NCBI GenBank assembly: GCA_002483345.1
Contig: DLHS01000015.1
Span: 156,473-220,472, forward strand
Direction of reading: 5' to 3'
From: Bacteroidetes bacterium UBA7662
GTDB taxonomy: Bacteria; Bacteroidota; Bacteroidia; UBA7662
DNA: 64,000 nt
The translations under genes and the position numbers were made by a program. Below are positions 1 to 8,687 of this stretch, piece after piece (position 1 is the first letter of the stretch; each line of letters opens with the position of its first letter). Under the pieces are notes generated by a model, which was not told the DNA's origin, searched no databases, and saw nothing but the letters and a program-made list of their open reading frames with translations.

Positions 1-1215
1 TTTATTCAGGACAAACAAGAACTGGCTGGTCAGACCCTCGATCGTATGATCCGGGAGCGGCCTAACAGCCTCCTTTTGAAAAATGCCTATCTGATTAAAG
101 GATTGATGTTTTATAACCAGGAGAAGTACGATTTGGCGATAGAGAATTATAAAAAGGTGGTGGAGGGTTATCCGAAAACACCGGAAGCCAGAGACGCTTT
201 GAATGGTATCCGCAACATCTATATTCTGCAGAATAAGGTAGATGTTTACTTTCAGTACGCAGCAACTGTACCCAGTGCCGGTGTAACTGTCAATGCCCAG
301 GACTCTATCACCTTCCAGGCTGCAGAGTTGGTTGCCAATCAGGGAGACTGCGATAAAACAGTGGCAGAACTGGATAAATACCTGGACCGGTTCCCCGATG
401 GTTTTTTTGCCATACATGCCCGATATCTGAGGTCGGAATGTTATGACAAACAGGGCAAAACCGCATTGATGGAACGCGATCTGACATTTGTATCCTCCCA
501 GTCTCGTAACCTCTTTTCTGAACGCGCTCATGCCCGACTTGCCAGGTTATATTTTGAACGCGCGGATTATGTTCAGGCGATTCAGCAGTTTGAAAAACTG
601 GAGCAGTTGTCCGATTCACGCTGGAATATCAGGGATGCATACCTGGGACTTATGCGCTCCAATCAGGCTATGAAGGACACGGCCAGGACCCGTTACTATG
701 CACAGAAAATAACAGATTTTCAATACAGTACTGAACAGGATCGTCTGGAAGCGTCTTTGATATTCGGGAAACTCGCTTTTGCTGAGGGTGATTTGAGTGC
801 TGCCTTCATTCGTTTTACCGGTATATATGAAGCCACCAAAAATGAGCTGGGGGCACAGGCTAAATATTATATCGCGGCCATACAATTGAAACGCAGTGAA
901 TGGGCGGCCTGCCAGGCCACCGTTTTTGAACTTACGGATAAAATACCCTACTACGACGAGTGGATAGCAAGGGCATTTCTGCTTCTGGCAGAAACATATG
1001 TCGGGCAACAAGACTATTTCCAGGCCAAAGCCACACTCCAGAGTATTATCGACAACAGAGAAGAGGACGAGATTACAAAACTTGCTGCAACAAGACTGGC
1101 AGAAATAACCGCCCTTGAAACACCCCCGCAAAATGGCAGAAACAGCAATATTGAACCGGAAAATTCAGAAGGCAACATCGAGTTACCGCAGGAAGGGGAT
1201 ACCAATGAAGACTAA
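1..1215 (+). CDS. TPR repeat protein, 5'-truncated by window edge
   Basis: The reading frame is already open at base 1 and continues into a Met at base 46, so this is the C-terminal 404 residues of a longer protein rather than a gene starting at 46. The visible part is a run of helical tetratricopeptide repeats (for example the stretches around the codons at 100-200, 550-620 and 960-1060), which act as protein-protein docking scaffolds. The C-terminal 35 residues are Glu/Asn-rich and probably disordered. The stop lies inside the next gene (11-bp overlap), so it is translationally coupled to an outer-membrane barrel. Large Bacteroidota TPR proteins of this kind are usually periplasmic; the N-terminus is missing, so location is inferred. 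Confidence 0.8.
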   Translation, partial: FIQDKQELAGQTLDRMIRERPNSLLLKNAYLIKGLMFYNQEKYDLAIENYKKVVEGYPKTPEARDALNGIRNIYILQNKVDVYFQYAATVPSAGVTVNAQDSITFQAAELVANQGDCDKTVAELDKYLDRFPDGFFAIHARYLRSECYDKQGKTALMERDLTFVSSQSRNLFSERAHARLARLYFERADYVQAIQQFEKLEQLSDSRWNIRDAYLGLMRSNQAMKDTARTRYYAQKITDFQYSTEQDRLEASLIFGKLAFAEGDLSAAFIRFTGIYEATKNELGAQAKYYIAAIQLKRSEWAACQATVFELTDKIPYYDEWIARAFLLLAETYVGQQDYFQAKATLQSIIDNREEDEITKLAATRLAEITALETPPQNGRNSNIEPENSEGNIELPQEGDTNED

Positions 1216-2854
1216 AATATTCTTAAGTATGGCCTGTATGCTGGCTTTTACAGCTGTTTACGGCCAGGGAAACGGCAGTGGTTTTACTACTGATCCTATT
1301 AAGATTGTCCGGAATTATGAGGCTGTTTTATCAGATGCCCTCAAGTTTACACCCGTGCCGGTTTTGCCAACGCTCGAATCGGAGAAAAAAGAATTCACTT
1401 ATACGGCTGTCAGGAAAATAGCCCCGACACCTATCGAACTAAGTCCGATGACACCGATGCGGGCTATGGCTGAACCACCGTCGCCGATTGCCAACAATTA
1501 TTTCAAGGCAGGTTTTGGAAATTACACCACACCCCTTGTCAAAGCTCATCTGATGAGCAAACGGGACCCGAAATTTGAGTATGGGGTACATTTTAGTCAT
1601 TTTTCATCCCGGGCTGATTTGAGGGTGGATACCAATAAGTTTGACCATGCCAATCTCAGCGACAATACGTTAGGTGTGTTCGGAAAGCGGTTTCTGAAAA
1701 ATGTGGTGGTATATTCCAATTTTGATTTCGAGCGCAATGTCCGTCATTTTTATGGGATACATCGCCCGGTAGAAATCCCATCAGATTCAATCCGACAGGT
1801 TTTCCGGCAGTTTTCAGGTGCTTTAGGGATCAATTCATATCATGTCGCCAATGATCAGCTTGATTTTGGTACCCGTTTTTCATTTTATACAATAGCAGAT
1901 CGGTTTGACCAGTCAGAAAACAACCTCCGGTTCGACGGACAGATTCTGGCCAGGTTGAATGAGAACAAAGTCACCTTTGATTTTGCCCTCGATTATACCA
2001 ATTACAATGCCCCTGCCGGCTTGTCTAATAACCGTACACTGGTCTATTTTCAGCCACGTTATGAATATCAGGCAGACCGGTTCAGACTCACTGGTGGCTT
2101 AAACATGGCTATGCAGGCTTCCGGAGGTATTTCTTCCTTCCAGTTTTATCCGGTAATCGACCTTGATTACAAAGTGGCCGATGTTTACATGATTGCCTAT
2201 GCTGGAATAACAGGAAATATTGAAAGGAACAGTTTCAGAGACATCATCCGACGGAACCCTTTTGCAGGAAATCAGCTGGATATACGGAACACCAACAACC
2301 GCTTTCAGCTGTATGCCGGTTTAAAAGGCAGCATTGATGAAATCACCAGTTACAATGTTTCATTGGGATACCAGCGTCTGAGAGATGCTCAGTTTTTTCT
2401 GAATGACACAGCCGATTTTACAAGGCTTATCCCGGTTTACGACAGCAGCTCGCATGTATTCAATTTCAAGGCCTCCATCATCCGAACCTTTGGAGAAAAG
2501 TATAGTGCCAGAGTTGTAATGAACTACAATGGATATAATTTAAGCACGCTTGCGGCACCTTTTATGCAGCCAACCTTCAGTACACAATTGGGGGCTACTT
2601 ACAGCTTGCAGGAAAAGCTTCGTTTATCGGCTGATGTCTATATGTTTAACGGTGTAAGCTACCTGGATAACGCAGGGTTGGAGCAGCGCCTGAAAGGCGT
2701 ATTTGACCTGAGCATAGGAGGGGAATACCGTTATTCAAAGGGACTTTCCTTTTTTGTGCAATTGAATAACCTTACAGCCTCAAGGTACTTCCGATGGTTT
2801 AATTATACCTCATACGGATTGAATGTGTCAGGCGGTTTGACCTTCCATCTCTAA
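1205..2854 (+). CDS. outer-membrane beta-barrel protein (TonB-receptor-like barrel, no plug)
   Basis: The 549-residue protein begins at 1205, chosen because the residues after it form a signal peptide (MKTKIFLSMACMLAFTAVYG then Q); an in-frame Met at 1115 lies inside the upstream gene. After a proline-rich 100-residue segment the sequence alternates polar and aromatic residues with many Tyr/Phe-ending strands, and it ends in a strand finishing TFHL, as outer-membrane barrels do. It resembles the barrel half of TonB-dependent receptors, but no plug domain or TonB box is visible. Co-transcription with a TPR protein upstream and a SPOR protein downstream suggests an envelope complex. The substrate, if any, cannot be named. 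Confidence 0.75.
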   Translation: MKTKIFLSMACMLAFTAVYGQGNGSGFTTDPIKIVRNYEAVLSDALKFTPVPVLPTLESEKKEFTYTAVRKIAPTPIELSPMTPMRAMAEPPSPIANNYFKAGFGNYTTPLVKAHLMSKRDPKFEYGVHFSHFSSRADLRVDTNKFDHANLSDNTLGVFGKRFLKNVVVYSNFDFERNVRHFYGIHRPVEIPSDSIRQVFRQFSGALGINSYHVANDQLDFGTRFSFYTIADRFDQSENNLRFDGQILARLNENKVTFDFALDYTNYNAPAGLSNNRTLVYFQPRYEYQADRFRLTGGLNMAMQASGGISSFQFYPVIDLDYKVADVYMIAYAGITGNIERNSFRDIIRRNPFAGNQLDIRNTNNRFQLYAGLKGSIDEITSYNVSLGYQRLRDAQFFLNDTADFTRLIPVYDSSSHVFNFKASIIRTFGEKYSARVVMNYNGYNLSTLAAPFMQPTFSTQLGATYSLQEKLRLSADVYMFNGVSYLDNAGLEQRLKGVFDLSIGGEYRYSKGLSFFVQLNNLTASRYFRWFNYTSYGLNVSGGLTFHL

Positions 2855-2873
2855 TACTTAACTTCGTCCTCCC

Positions 2874-3899
2874 ATGCAAAAGGAGGTTTTACATACACTC
2901 ACCCGCTATCTGTCTGTACACGATGTACTTGGCATAGCCGGAGTAGGTTATCTGAGGCGTATATATCGTCCTGCAAGATTTGTGGGGAATCAGTTAAAAG
3001 CACCTGGCAGTAGCTGGTTTTACGAAGCTGAAAAATCGGTGGCAGTAACGGATGCTGCTTTTTTACAGTGTTTCACCACAACAGCCACCTCAGCAATCCA
3101 AGCAGAAAAAGAACTCCAGGAGTTTTTTGAAGCTGTTTTTAACGCTGTAGTGCTTAAAGGTAATTTCAGCCATCCGGGACTGGGGACCTTCTTAAAGCAA
3201 AAGGAGCGCATAGCACTGCTCCCTGATGCAGCAAATTATGTAGACAGTCTTTCTCCCGGTTTCGAGTCTTTGCTTGTTAAGTTGCCGCAAAAGGATGTTA
3301 AATTGCCTGCGACTGATCAAAAGACTCTGGAAGCTGAATCCCTGCCTATGGAAAAACGCGGTGTATCTTTGAACCAGTGGCTTAGGATAGCGGCTGCTGT
3401 GCTGATTTTAATTTCGGTTAACTTTCTCCTGATAAATTATCTGGAGTATTCAGATACTTCTACACTCCAGCAAACCGGACTGGGTGATTTTGAAAATATC
3501 GATAGTGGCATTACCGCTCCGCACGATACGGGGGAAACAGATACTTTAGCAACCACCCCGGACAGTACCCCCTCAGGGACAGGACTCCAACCTGAAAATC
3601 AGCTTGCCCGGACAGAATCAATACCCCTGCTGGAAGCCCGACCTGCTAAATTTGCTTTGCCCATCGTCCACCAGTTCGCAGTCATAGTCGGTGCCTTCAA
3701 AGAATTGCAAAATGCCGAGCGGTATGTGAAGACATTGTCGGATCAGGGGTATGAAGCTCACCTGGCAGGGAGTACCACGGGAGGTTTGTACCGGGTTTCT
3801 GCCGGAAGTTTCGATGAAATGAAGATTGCAGATTCCTTTGCTGAGACCCTGAAAACGCAAAATCAGATCGATGCGTGGGTCATGGAAGTAAACAAATAA
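2874..3899 (+). CDS. HU-CCDC81-like and SPOR domain membrane protein
   Basis: The 341-residue protein has three parts. Residues 1-115 match the pair of HU-like CCDC81 domains found at the N-terminus of Bacteroidota SPOR proteins (GxGYLRRI and the GNFSHPGLGTF stretch near 96-106). Residues 168-188 form a single membrane span. Residues 266-340 form a SPOR domain (FAVIVGAF, YRVSAGSF), which binds denuded peptidoglycan at division sites. The HU-like part would be cytoplasmic and the SPOR part periplasmic, linked by a Thr/Ser/Pro-rich spacer. It starts 19 bp after the barrel gene and is followed by a hairpin terminator. Domain calls are by pattern; partner binding by the HU-like domains is unknown. 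Confidence 0.85.
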   Translation: MQKEVLHTLTRYLSVHDVLGIAGVGYLRRIYRPARFVGNQLKAPGSSWFYEAEKSVAVTDAAFLQCFTTTATSAIQAEKELQEFFEAVFNAVVLKGNFSHPGLGTFLKQKERIALLPDAANYVDSLSPGFESLLVKLPQKDVKLPATDQKTLEAESLPMEKRGVSLNQWLRIAAAVLILISVNFLLINYLEYSDTSTLQQTGLGDFENIDSGITAPHDTGETDTLATTPDSTPSGTGLQPENQLARTESIPLLEARPAKFALPIVHQFAVIVGAFKELQNAERYVKTLSDQGYEAHLAGSTTGGLYRVSAGSFDEMKIADSFAETLKTQNQIDAWVMEVNK

Positions 3900-3905
3900 A
3901 TTTTC

Positions 3906-3930
3906 AATACCCATTTCAGGGTATTTTTTT
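3906..3930 (+). terminator. rho-independent terminator after SPOR gene
   Basis: A 7-bp inverted repeat (3906-3912 with 3919-3925, AATACCC/GGGTATT) with a 6-nt loop runs into a T tract ending at 3930, a few bases after the SPOR gene stop. Confidence 0.7.
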
Positions 3931-3960
3931 GGTAAAAATTAAAAGTGTTTTCTATTTTTG
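3928..3960 (+). promoter_or_regulatory. Bacteroidota-type promoter for the small RNA
   Basis: TATTTTTG at 3953-3960 fits the TAnnTTTG -7 consensus. A TTTG at 3928-3931 lies 21 bases upstream, the spacing expected for the -33 element. There is no ORF directly downstream; the transcript would be the structured RNA ending at the terminator near 4210. Confidence 0.6.
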
Positions 3961-3966
3961 TAACGA

Positions 3967-4212
3967 AGCTTTAGTCAGCTACTGCAGACGAAGAGTATTC
4001 ATAGGTTTAGTTTAGTTTTCAGACAATGGGGGGAGCCGGGAGGCACCCCTCAGTCATTTTATAGCATTTCCATACTGTTTGCCAGTATTTCAACATACTT
4101 CAGGAGCATCGTTAACAGCTTTGTTGCTGCTCATTTCACAGTACTATTATGGATACCTGAAGGAATTGCAGTTAAAAAAAGAGGCTTACTTTTTACAGTA
4201 AGCCTCTTTTAC
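3967..4212 (+). ncRNA. ssrS: putative 6S-like regulatory RNA
   Basis: This stretch has no ORF, its own promoter and a strong terminator. Its two ends pair over a distance of about 190 nt: 3981-3986 (ACTGCA) with 4167-4172 (TGCAGT), then 3995-4003 (GTATTCATA) with 4148-4156 (TATGGATAC, one G-U). At the far end is a terminal hairpin, 4072-4077 with 4083-4088 (ATACTG/CAGTAT). A G-rich/C-rich hairpin (4028-4031 with 4046-4049) sits on the 5' side. A long closing stem, a large unpaired middle and an apical hairpin in about 190 nt is the 6S RNA plan; 6S mimics an open promoter and binds RNA polymerase holoenzyme. The identity is inference from architecture; no signature sequence proves it, and another Bacteroidota ncRNA is possible. 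Confidence 0.5.
4174..4212. terminator. bidirectional terminator between ncRNA and M1 peptidase
   Basis: A 14-bp perfect stem (4177-4190 with 4197-4210, core GAGGCTTACT) with a 6-nt loop has T tracts on both strands. It can end the small RNA on the plus strand and the peptidase transcript on the minus strand. Confidence 0.8.
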
Positions 4213-4224
4213 GTTTAGGCATTT

Positions 4225-6078
4225 TTAAAGGATAATCATGGTATCCAGCGTTTGTGTTGCGACGCTGTGGTAGTTAGGCCGGTATTCCCTGTATATTTTC
4301 CGTGCCATCTCTCTCGTGTTGGGATTGTCGAGCAAGGCCTGGTAAATAGGAACTATAAACTTACGCCGTCCGACAGATTCAAGGAAAGTATGTATTCTAG
4401 GATAAGCTGCTATATAATCATTCCGGATGGCGTGGATGAACCAGGCTGCCAGAATTTCGCTGTTTCCACTGTTGGTGAATCCAAACTGATGGTCGAGGGA
4501 GGTCATTTGGGTCGCAGTCAGTTTATCCGGCAATTGTCTGATAAAATGCAGCCATTCGTGAGAAGACCATTTTTTGTAGATGCGGTTTTCCAGCTTTCCG
4601 TCTTCTACCCAGGTTTTGAGGGCTTTGTCAACAGCCAGGAAACGGGTAGGTACGGGTCTGATGACATTTTCAGGCAGGCCGGGTGCATAAATCCAGCTGT
4701 CTATATTCAGTTTCTGATACGTAGCCTCATCGAGCAGCCTTTTTTTCAGGTACTCAATAAAACGTTCTGTTGTCATTGAACGGAAAGCAAATTTTTTAAA
4801 ATAGGCACGCAGAAAGGCATCCATGCGGTCACGGCCAACTTCATTTTCAATCAATCGCAGCAGCGAATATCCTTTTTCATAGGCAATGTCATTCATACCG
4901 TCGTCAGGATCACTTTCTGCCAGGTTTAACTTGAGCTGGGTTGCCGCGGAGCTGGCGCCGAATGTCTGAATGGTACCTTCCATATCCTGAAAGCCGAGAG
5001 AAGCCAGCATTTCTGCATAATCGGGCCCTTGTATGGCTTCCATGATGCGTCTTTCAAAATATACTGTAAAACCCTCATTGAGCCAGAAATCATTCCAGTC
5101 AGCATTGGTGACCAGGTTGCCACTCCAGCTATGGGCCAGTTCATGGGCAATAAGACTTGTCAGCGAACGATCGCCTGCCAAAATGGTGGGGGTGGCAAAT
5201 GTGAGCATAGGGTTTTCCATGCCTCCAAAAGGGAAGCTGGGTGGCAAAACCAGTACGTCATAACGCCCCCATGCATAGGGACCATAGAGTTTTTCCGCCG
5301 CGTCTATCATGGCAGGTAATTCCTGAAATTCCAGCCTGCTTTTTTCGAGCAAACCAGATTCAGCATAAACCCCTGATCGTTTATCAATCGCTTTGAAATC
5401 CATATAACCTACAGACAAAGCCATGAGGTATGCAGGAATCGGGTGAGGCTGTCTGAATGTATAAATGCCATCGGCAGAAACGGTCCGGGGATTTTCGGCA
5501 CTCATCAGAGCAAGCATCCCTTTGGGAACTTCTACCCTGGCATCGTAGGTGAAACGAATACCCGGGCTGTCCTGACATGGTATCCAGCTGCGTGCCAGAA
5601 TGGCCTGTGATTGGGTAAACATAAACGGCCCCTTTTTATCCAGCGTCTGCCGTGCCTCCAGCCATTGAACCGCAGCAGCTGTCGGGGCAGTGATGTAATG
5701 TATGTTGACCCGGGTAGTAGATGGGTCAATCGCGATTGTCAGTAAATCACCCATCCAGGGATTATCCCGCTCATCAAGCACAAAATTGGTAGAAGATCCA
5801 TTGTCAAGACTGACGGAATATATTTCCAGCCCCCGGCTGTCGAAGTACATTTCTGTGGCATCTGCTTTCTTTTCTATGGTCCAGGAGGCAGTAGCTTCTA
5901 TCTGTTGCGTCTCGAATAACACCTTCGCTTCCCAGCTGAGGTGGGTGACACGGGCTGTGGCAGGCGCCGCGCCGCTGTGTGGGTCTTTGAACATCACGTC
6001 CTCCTGTGTTGAATTTTGATCAGAACAGGCCAAAGTGGCCGTCAGTACCAGTAAGCTTATAATTCTGCTGATATGCAT
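4225..6078 (-). CDS. M1 family aminopeptidase lipoprotein (leukotriene A4 hydrolase-like)
   Basis: This 617-residue zinc aminopeptidase trims N-terminal residues from peptides, probably at the periplasmic face. A signal peptide ends in a lipobox with Cys18 (TLAC). The N-terminal domain (about 40-230) is the M1 beta saddle. The exopeptidase motif GGMEN is at 285-289 and the zinc site is HELAH at 312-316 with the third ligand Glu335 in LNEG. The helical C-terminal domain to residue 617 gives the length and order of the LTA4H subgroup of M1. It is the second gene of a minus-strand pair, 9 bp after the Mpo1-like gene, and ends at a bidirectional terminator. Activity is well supported; the epoxide hydrolase activity of true LTA4H is not claimed. 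Confidence 0.93.
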   Translation of the reverse strand: MHISRIISLLVLTATLACSDQNSTQEDVMFKDPHSGAAPATARVTHLSWEAKVLFETQQIEATASWTIEKKADATEMYFDSRGLEIYSVSLDNGSSTNFVLDERDNPWMGDLLTIAIDPSTTRVNIHYITAPTAAAVQWLEARQTLDKKGPFMFTQSQAILARSWIPCQDSPGIRFTYDARVEVPKGMLALMSAENPRTVSADGIYTFRQPHPIPAYLMALSVGYMDFKAIDKRSGVYAESGLLEKSRLEFQELPAMIDAAEKLYGPYAWGRYDVLVLPPSFPFGGMENPMLTFATPTILAGDRSLTSLIAHELAHSWSGNLVTNADWNDFWLNEGFTVYFERRIMEAIQGPDYAEMLASLGFQDMEGTIQTFGASSAATQLKLNLAESDPDDGMNDIAYEKGYSLLRLIENEVGRDRMDAFLRAYFKKFAFRSMTTERFIEYLKKRLLDEATYQKLNIDSWIYAPGLPENVIRPVPTRFLAVDKALKTWVEDGKLENRIYKKWSSHEWLHFIRQLPDKLTATQMTSLDHQFGFTNSGNSEILAAWFIHAIRNDYIAAYPRIHTFLESVGRRKFIVPIYQALLDNPNTREMARKIYREYRPNYHSVATQTLDTMIIL

Positions 6079-6087
6079 GATGGGGAT

Positions 6088-6567
6088 TTAGTAGGGGATA
6101 CCCAGTTTTTTATAAATGAAATGAAGCAGCCAGGCCGGACCTATCAAGAGGAACTGCACGTCTTTTAAAAAGGATGGTTTTTTGCCTTCTATTTTATGAC
6201 CTATAAATTGTCCTACCCAGGCAGCCGCAAAAATAAGCACAGAAGACAGAAACATGGAGTCCGTCCACTGATAAAGTGCATGATTGCCCGTTGCCATCAA
6301 AAAAGCTATGAGTATCATCCCGACAAACAGGCCCGGGGACAAGCGGAGATAATAAAGGGTGGCCAGTAGTAAAAATAACGTTCCAAAGTTGGTATATCCT
6401 CCGAAATCAGACCCGATGATCCGGACAAGACCCTCTGCTGGAATACTCCAGAGCATACCGATTAAACTAAACATGATGGCTGGTACACAAATCCAGTGTA
6501 CCATTTTGTTGGTAGAATTTTGATGACTTACCCCGTATTCAAGCAGCAATTCGTCTATTTTTCTCAT
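6088..6567 (-). CDS. Mpo1-like (DUF962) membrane protein
   Basis: The 159-residue protein begins MRKIDELLLEYGVSHQN, the usual opening of the Mpo1/YGL010w family, so the start at 6567 is preferred over the in-frame Met at 6717, which would run into the divergent gene. The family motif region (SHQN..N..VHWICVP) lies at residues 14-30 and is followed by about four hydrophobic spans. Yeast Mpo1 is an Fe(II)-dependent dioxygenase in fatty-acid alpha-oxidation that uses conserved His residues; bacterial members have no settled role. It precedes the M1 aminopeptidase in the same transcript. Confidence 0.85.
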   Translation of the reverse strand: MRKIDELLLEYGVSHQNSTNKMVHWICVPAIMFSLIGMLWSIPAEGLVRIIGSDFGGYTNFGTLFLLLATLYYLRLSPGLFVGMILIAFLMATGNHALYQWTDSMFLSSVLIFAAAWVGQFIGHKIEGKKPSFLKDVQFLLIGPAWLLHFIYKKLGIPY

Positions 6568-6661
6568 GATTTGAGCTTTGAGCTGAATAAAACTAATTGG
6601 TTTTTTCGAGAAGCTATATACCTGATGACCGGAAAGACGTTCAACATAGCCAAAAGCCTTG

Positions 6662-6669
6662 TATTTTTG
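6662..6669 (+). promoter_or_regulatory. candidate -7 element abutting the BatA gene start
   Basis: TATTTTTG ends only 5 bases before the ATG at 6675, so a transcript from it would have almost no leader. No clear -33 TTG is visible. Confidence 0.35.
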
Positions 6670-6674
6670 AATCA

Positions 6675-8687
6675 ATGAAGTTTCTGTTTCCCGAAGCACT
6701 CTGGGCGTTGACGGCACTCGTCATACCGGTTATCATACATCTTTTTAGTTTCAGAACCTCCAGAAAGGTTTTTTTCAGCGATATACGCTGGCTCAAGGTA
6801 GTGCAACAGGAAACCAATAAACGCTCGCGTTTACGACACCTGCTGGTATTGTGCTTGCGCTGTCTGGCATTTGCAGCCCTTGCCGTCGCTTTTGCGCAGC
6901 CATATTTTCCATCTGACAACGATAAAACGGCCACAGCCGAAGCCATCAGCGTTTTTGTTGATAATTCTGCTTCCATGCAACTCAACGGAGAAGAGGGTGT
7001 GAATTTCGAGCAAGCCAGAGAAGCTGCCCGTGCGCTTGCTGCCAAAGCCCGTCCGGATGATCGTTTTCAGCTGATCAGTCAGGAGGCCACTATCAACGAA
7101 CAACGCTCGCTGAGCAGGGAGCAATTTGTGGAGCAAGTGGATGCGATGCAGCCTGTTTCTACGGCGAGGCCACTCTCCCAACTGGTAGCACGACAAAACG
7201 ACTGGTTGAAAGAACAACGCAACAGCGGTCGCCGTATCTGGTTTTCAGATTTTCAACAGGGAAGCGCCGATTTCTCCAATATCTCTATTGATTCTAGCCT
7301 GAAAACGACCCTTTTTCAGTTTAAACCGCAACAGGTTACCAATCTTTACATCGACACTGCCTGGCTGGCCTCCCCCGTACTGTTACCGGGAAAAGCAGCC
7401 CGTGTGCTGTTTCGGCTGGTTAACAGCGGTCAGGAGGAGCGTACGGGAATCAGGGTAGGCCTGGAAGTAAATGAGACCCAAAAAGGACTCACCACCCTTG
7501 ACCTGGCAGCCGGCCAGTCTGTTACAGATACCCTCGATTTTACTCTCCCGGAAGCCGGCTGGCAAAGAGCGGCACTGATACTGGAAGATCAGGTTGTGAC
7601 CTTCGACGACCGCTATTACCTGGCCTTTAACATCCGGGAGAAGCTTAAAATACTGGTTATTTCTTCCGGAAAAGTCAATCCGTTTGTAGAAGCTATTTTC
7701 AGCGGGGATGCCTACCTGTCTGCCGATTTCGTTCAGATCGATCAGCTTGATTACAACCGAATGCGTAATTATCAGGCTGTTGTACTGGATCATCTCACAA
7801 AAATGCCATCCGGTATGTTAGGTGCCATCGAAGCATCGCTGGAACAGGGAGCCACCATACTGCATTTTCCGAATGAAACGATGCCGGCTGTTTCCGACCC
7901 TTTGTTGGTCAGATCGGGTTTCTCTGCCTATGGTAAAGCGGCAACGGTCGATATGACGGTGCGTTCCCTGGCCCTCGCAGATCCACTGTTTCAGGAAACC
8001 TTCGCCCGTTTACCGGAGAATCCGGATCTTCCTGCCGTAAAAAAATATTATCCGGCAACTACACAGCAGGATGCTGTGGCCTTGCTAACCTTGCCCAATC
8101 GTGATGCGCTGGTTAGCAGCAAAAACATAGCAGCGGGTCGGTTTATAAACTTCCATGTACCTCTGAACCCCGAATGGAGTAATTTACCGCAACATGCCAT
8201 TTTCGTACCGCTGGTTTACAGGGCCGTGCTGCTTGGGGGTGGTGTCACCACGCTGGCACACCGGTTGGGAACCCAGACACCCATTCGTTTACGCTTGCAA
8301 TTACCTGCAGAAGAGGTATTTGAACTGACGCACAGCAGTGGCAAATATATCCCGGAGCTGAGAAGACAGCAGGGGACCGTGAGTATACAACTCAATGAAT
8401 TACGGCAAAGTGGCTGGTATGCCCTTCATAGCAGTAAAAGAGATTCAACCTATGCCTGGCTGGCCGTTAACAGCGACGCAGCAGAATCGGAGCTTTCTTT
8501 TTTGAGCGACGAAACCCTGCAACAAGAGGCTTTACGCCTTGGATTGGACTATTTTGTCTACAAAGATGCCGGCATTACACCCAATCTCGTAAAAGCCTCC
8601 GGATTGAATGCGCTTTGGAAGTGGTTTTTGGCTGCGGTTTTGGTATTTTTGATGGCAGAAATGCTCCTGCTCAAATTCTGGAAATAG
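6675..8687 (+). CDS. BatA-domain / von Willebrand A membrane protein
   Basis: The 670-residue protein starts at 6675 with MKFLFPEALWAL, the typical BatA-domain (aerotolerance regulator N-terminal) opening. A hydrophobic segment near residues 6-24 is followed by RTSRKVFFSDIRWLK, and a second span lies near 55-75. A VWA fold follows with the MIDAS-like DNSAS (about 95-99). The middle is a beta-rich periplasmic region, and a final span near 648-668 ends in KFWK. Related Bacteroidota proteins form part of the Bat/MoxR neighbourhood, but no MoxR ATPase is present here. Its stop is immediately followed by the ATG of the dihydroorotase homologue, so the two are co-translated. The precise role is unknown. 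Confidence 0.85.
   Translation: MKFLFPEALWALTALVIPVIIHLFSFRTSRKVFFSDIRWLKVVQQETNKRSRLRHLLVLCLRCLAFAALAVAFAQPYFPSDNDKTATAEAISVFVDNSASMQLNGEEGVNFEQAREAARALAAKARPDDRFQLISQEATINEQRSLSREQFVEQVDAMQPVSTARPLSQLVARQNDWLKEQRNSGRRIWFSDFQQGSADFSNISIDSSLKTTLFQFKPQQVTNLYIDTAWLASPVLLPGKAARVLFRLVNSGQEERTGIRVGLEVNETQKGLTTLDLAAGQSVTDTLDFTLPEAGWQRAALILEDQVVTFDDRYYLAFNIREKLKILVISSGKVNPFVEAIFSGDAYLSADFVQIDQLDYNRMRNYQAVVLDHLTKMPSGMLGAIEASLEQGATILHFPNETMPAVSDPLLVRSGFSAYGKAATVDMTVRSLALADPLFQETFARLPENPDLPAVKKYYPATTQQDAVALLTLPNRDALVSSKNIAAGRFINFHVPLNPEWSNLPQHAIFVPLVYRAVLLGGGVTTLAHRLGTQTPIRLRLQLPAEEVFELTHSSGKYIPELRRQQGTVSIQLNELRQSGWYALHSSKRDSTYAWLAVNSDAAESELSFLSDETLQQEALRLGLDYFVYKDAGITPNLVKASGLNALWKWFLAAVLVFLMAEMLLLKFWK

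Noticed and set aside
3961..4212. tmRNA or SRP RNA instead of 6S
   Set aside because: No tRNA-Ala-like ends or tag reading frame for tmRNA, and no GGAAGGAAGC-type SRP loop.
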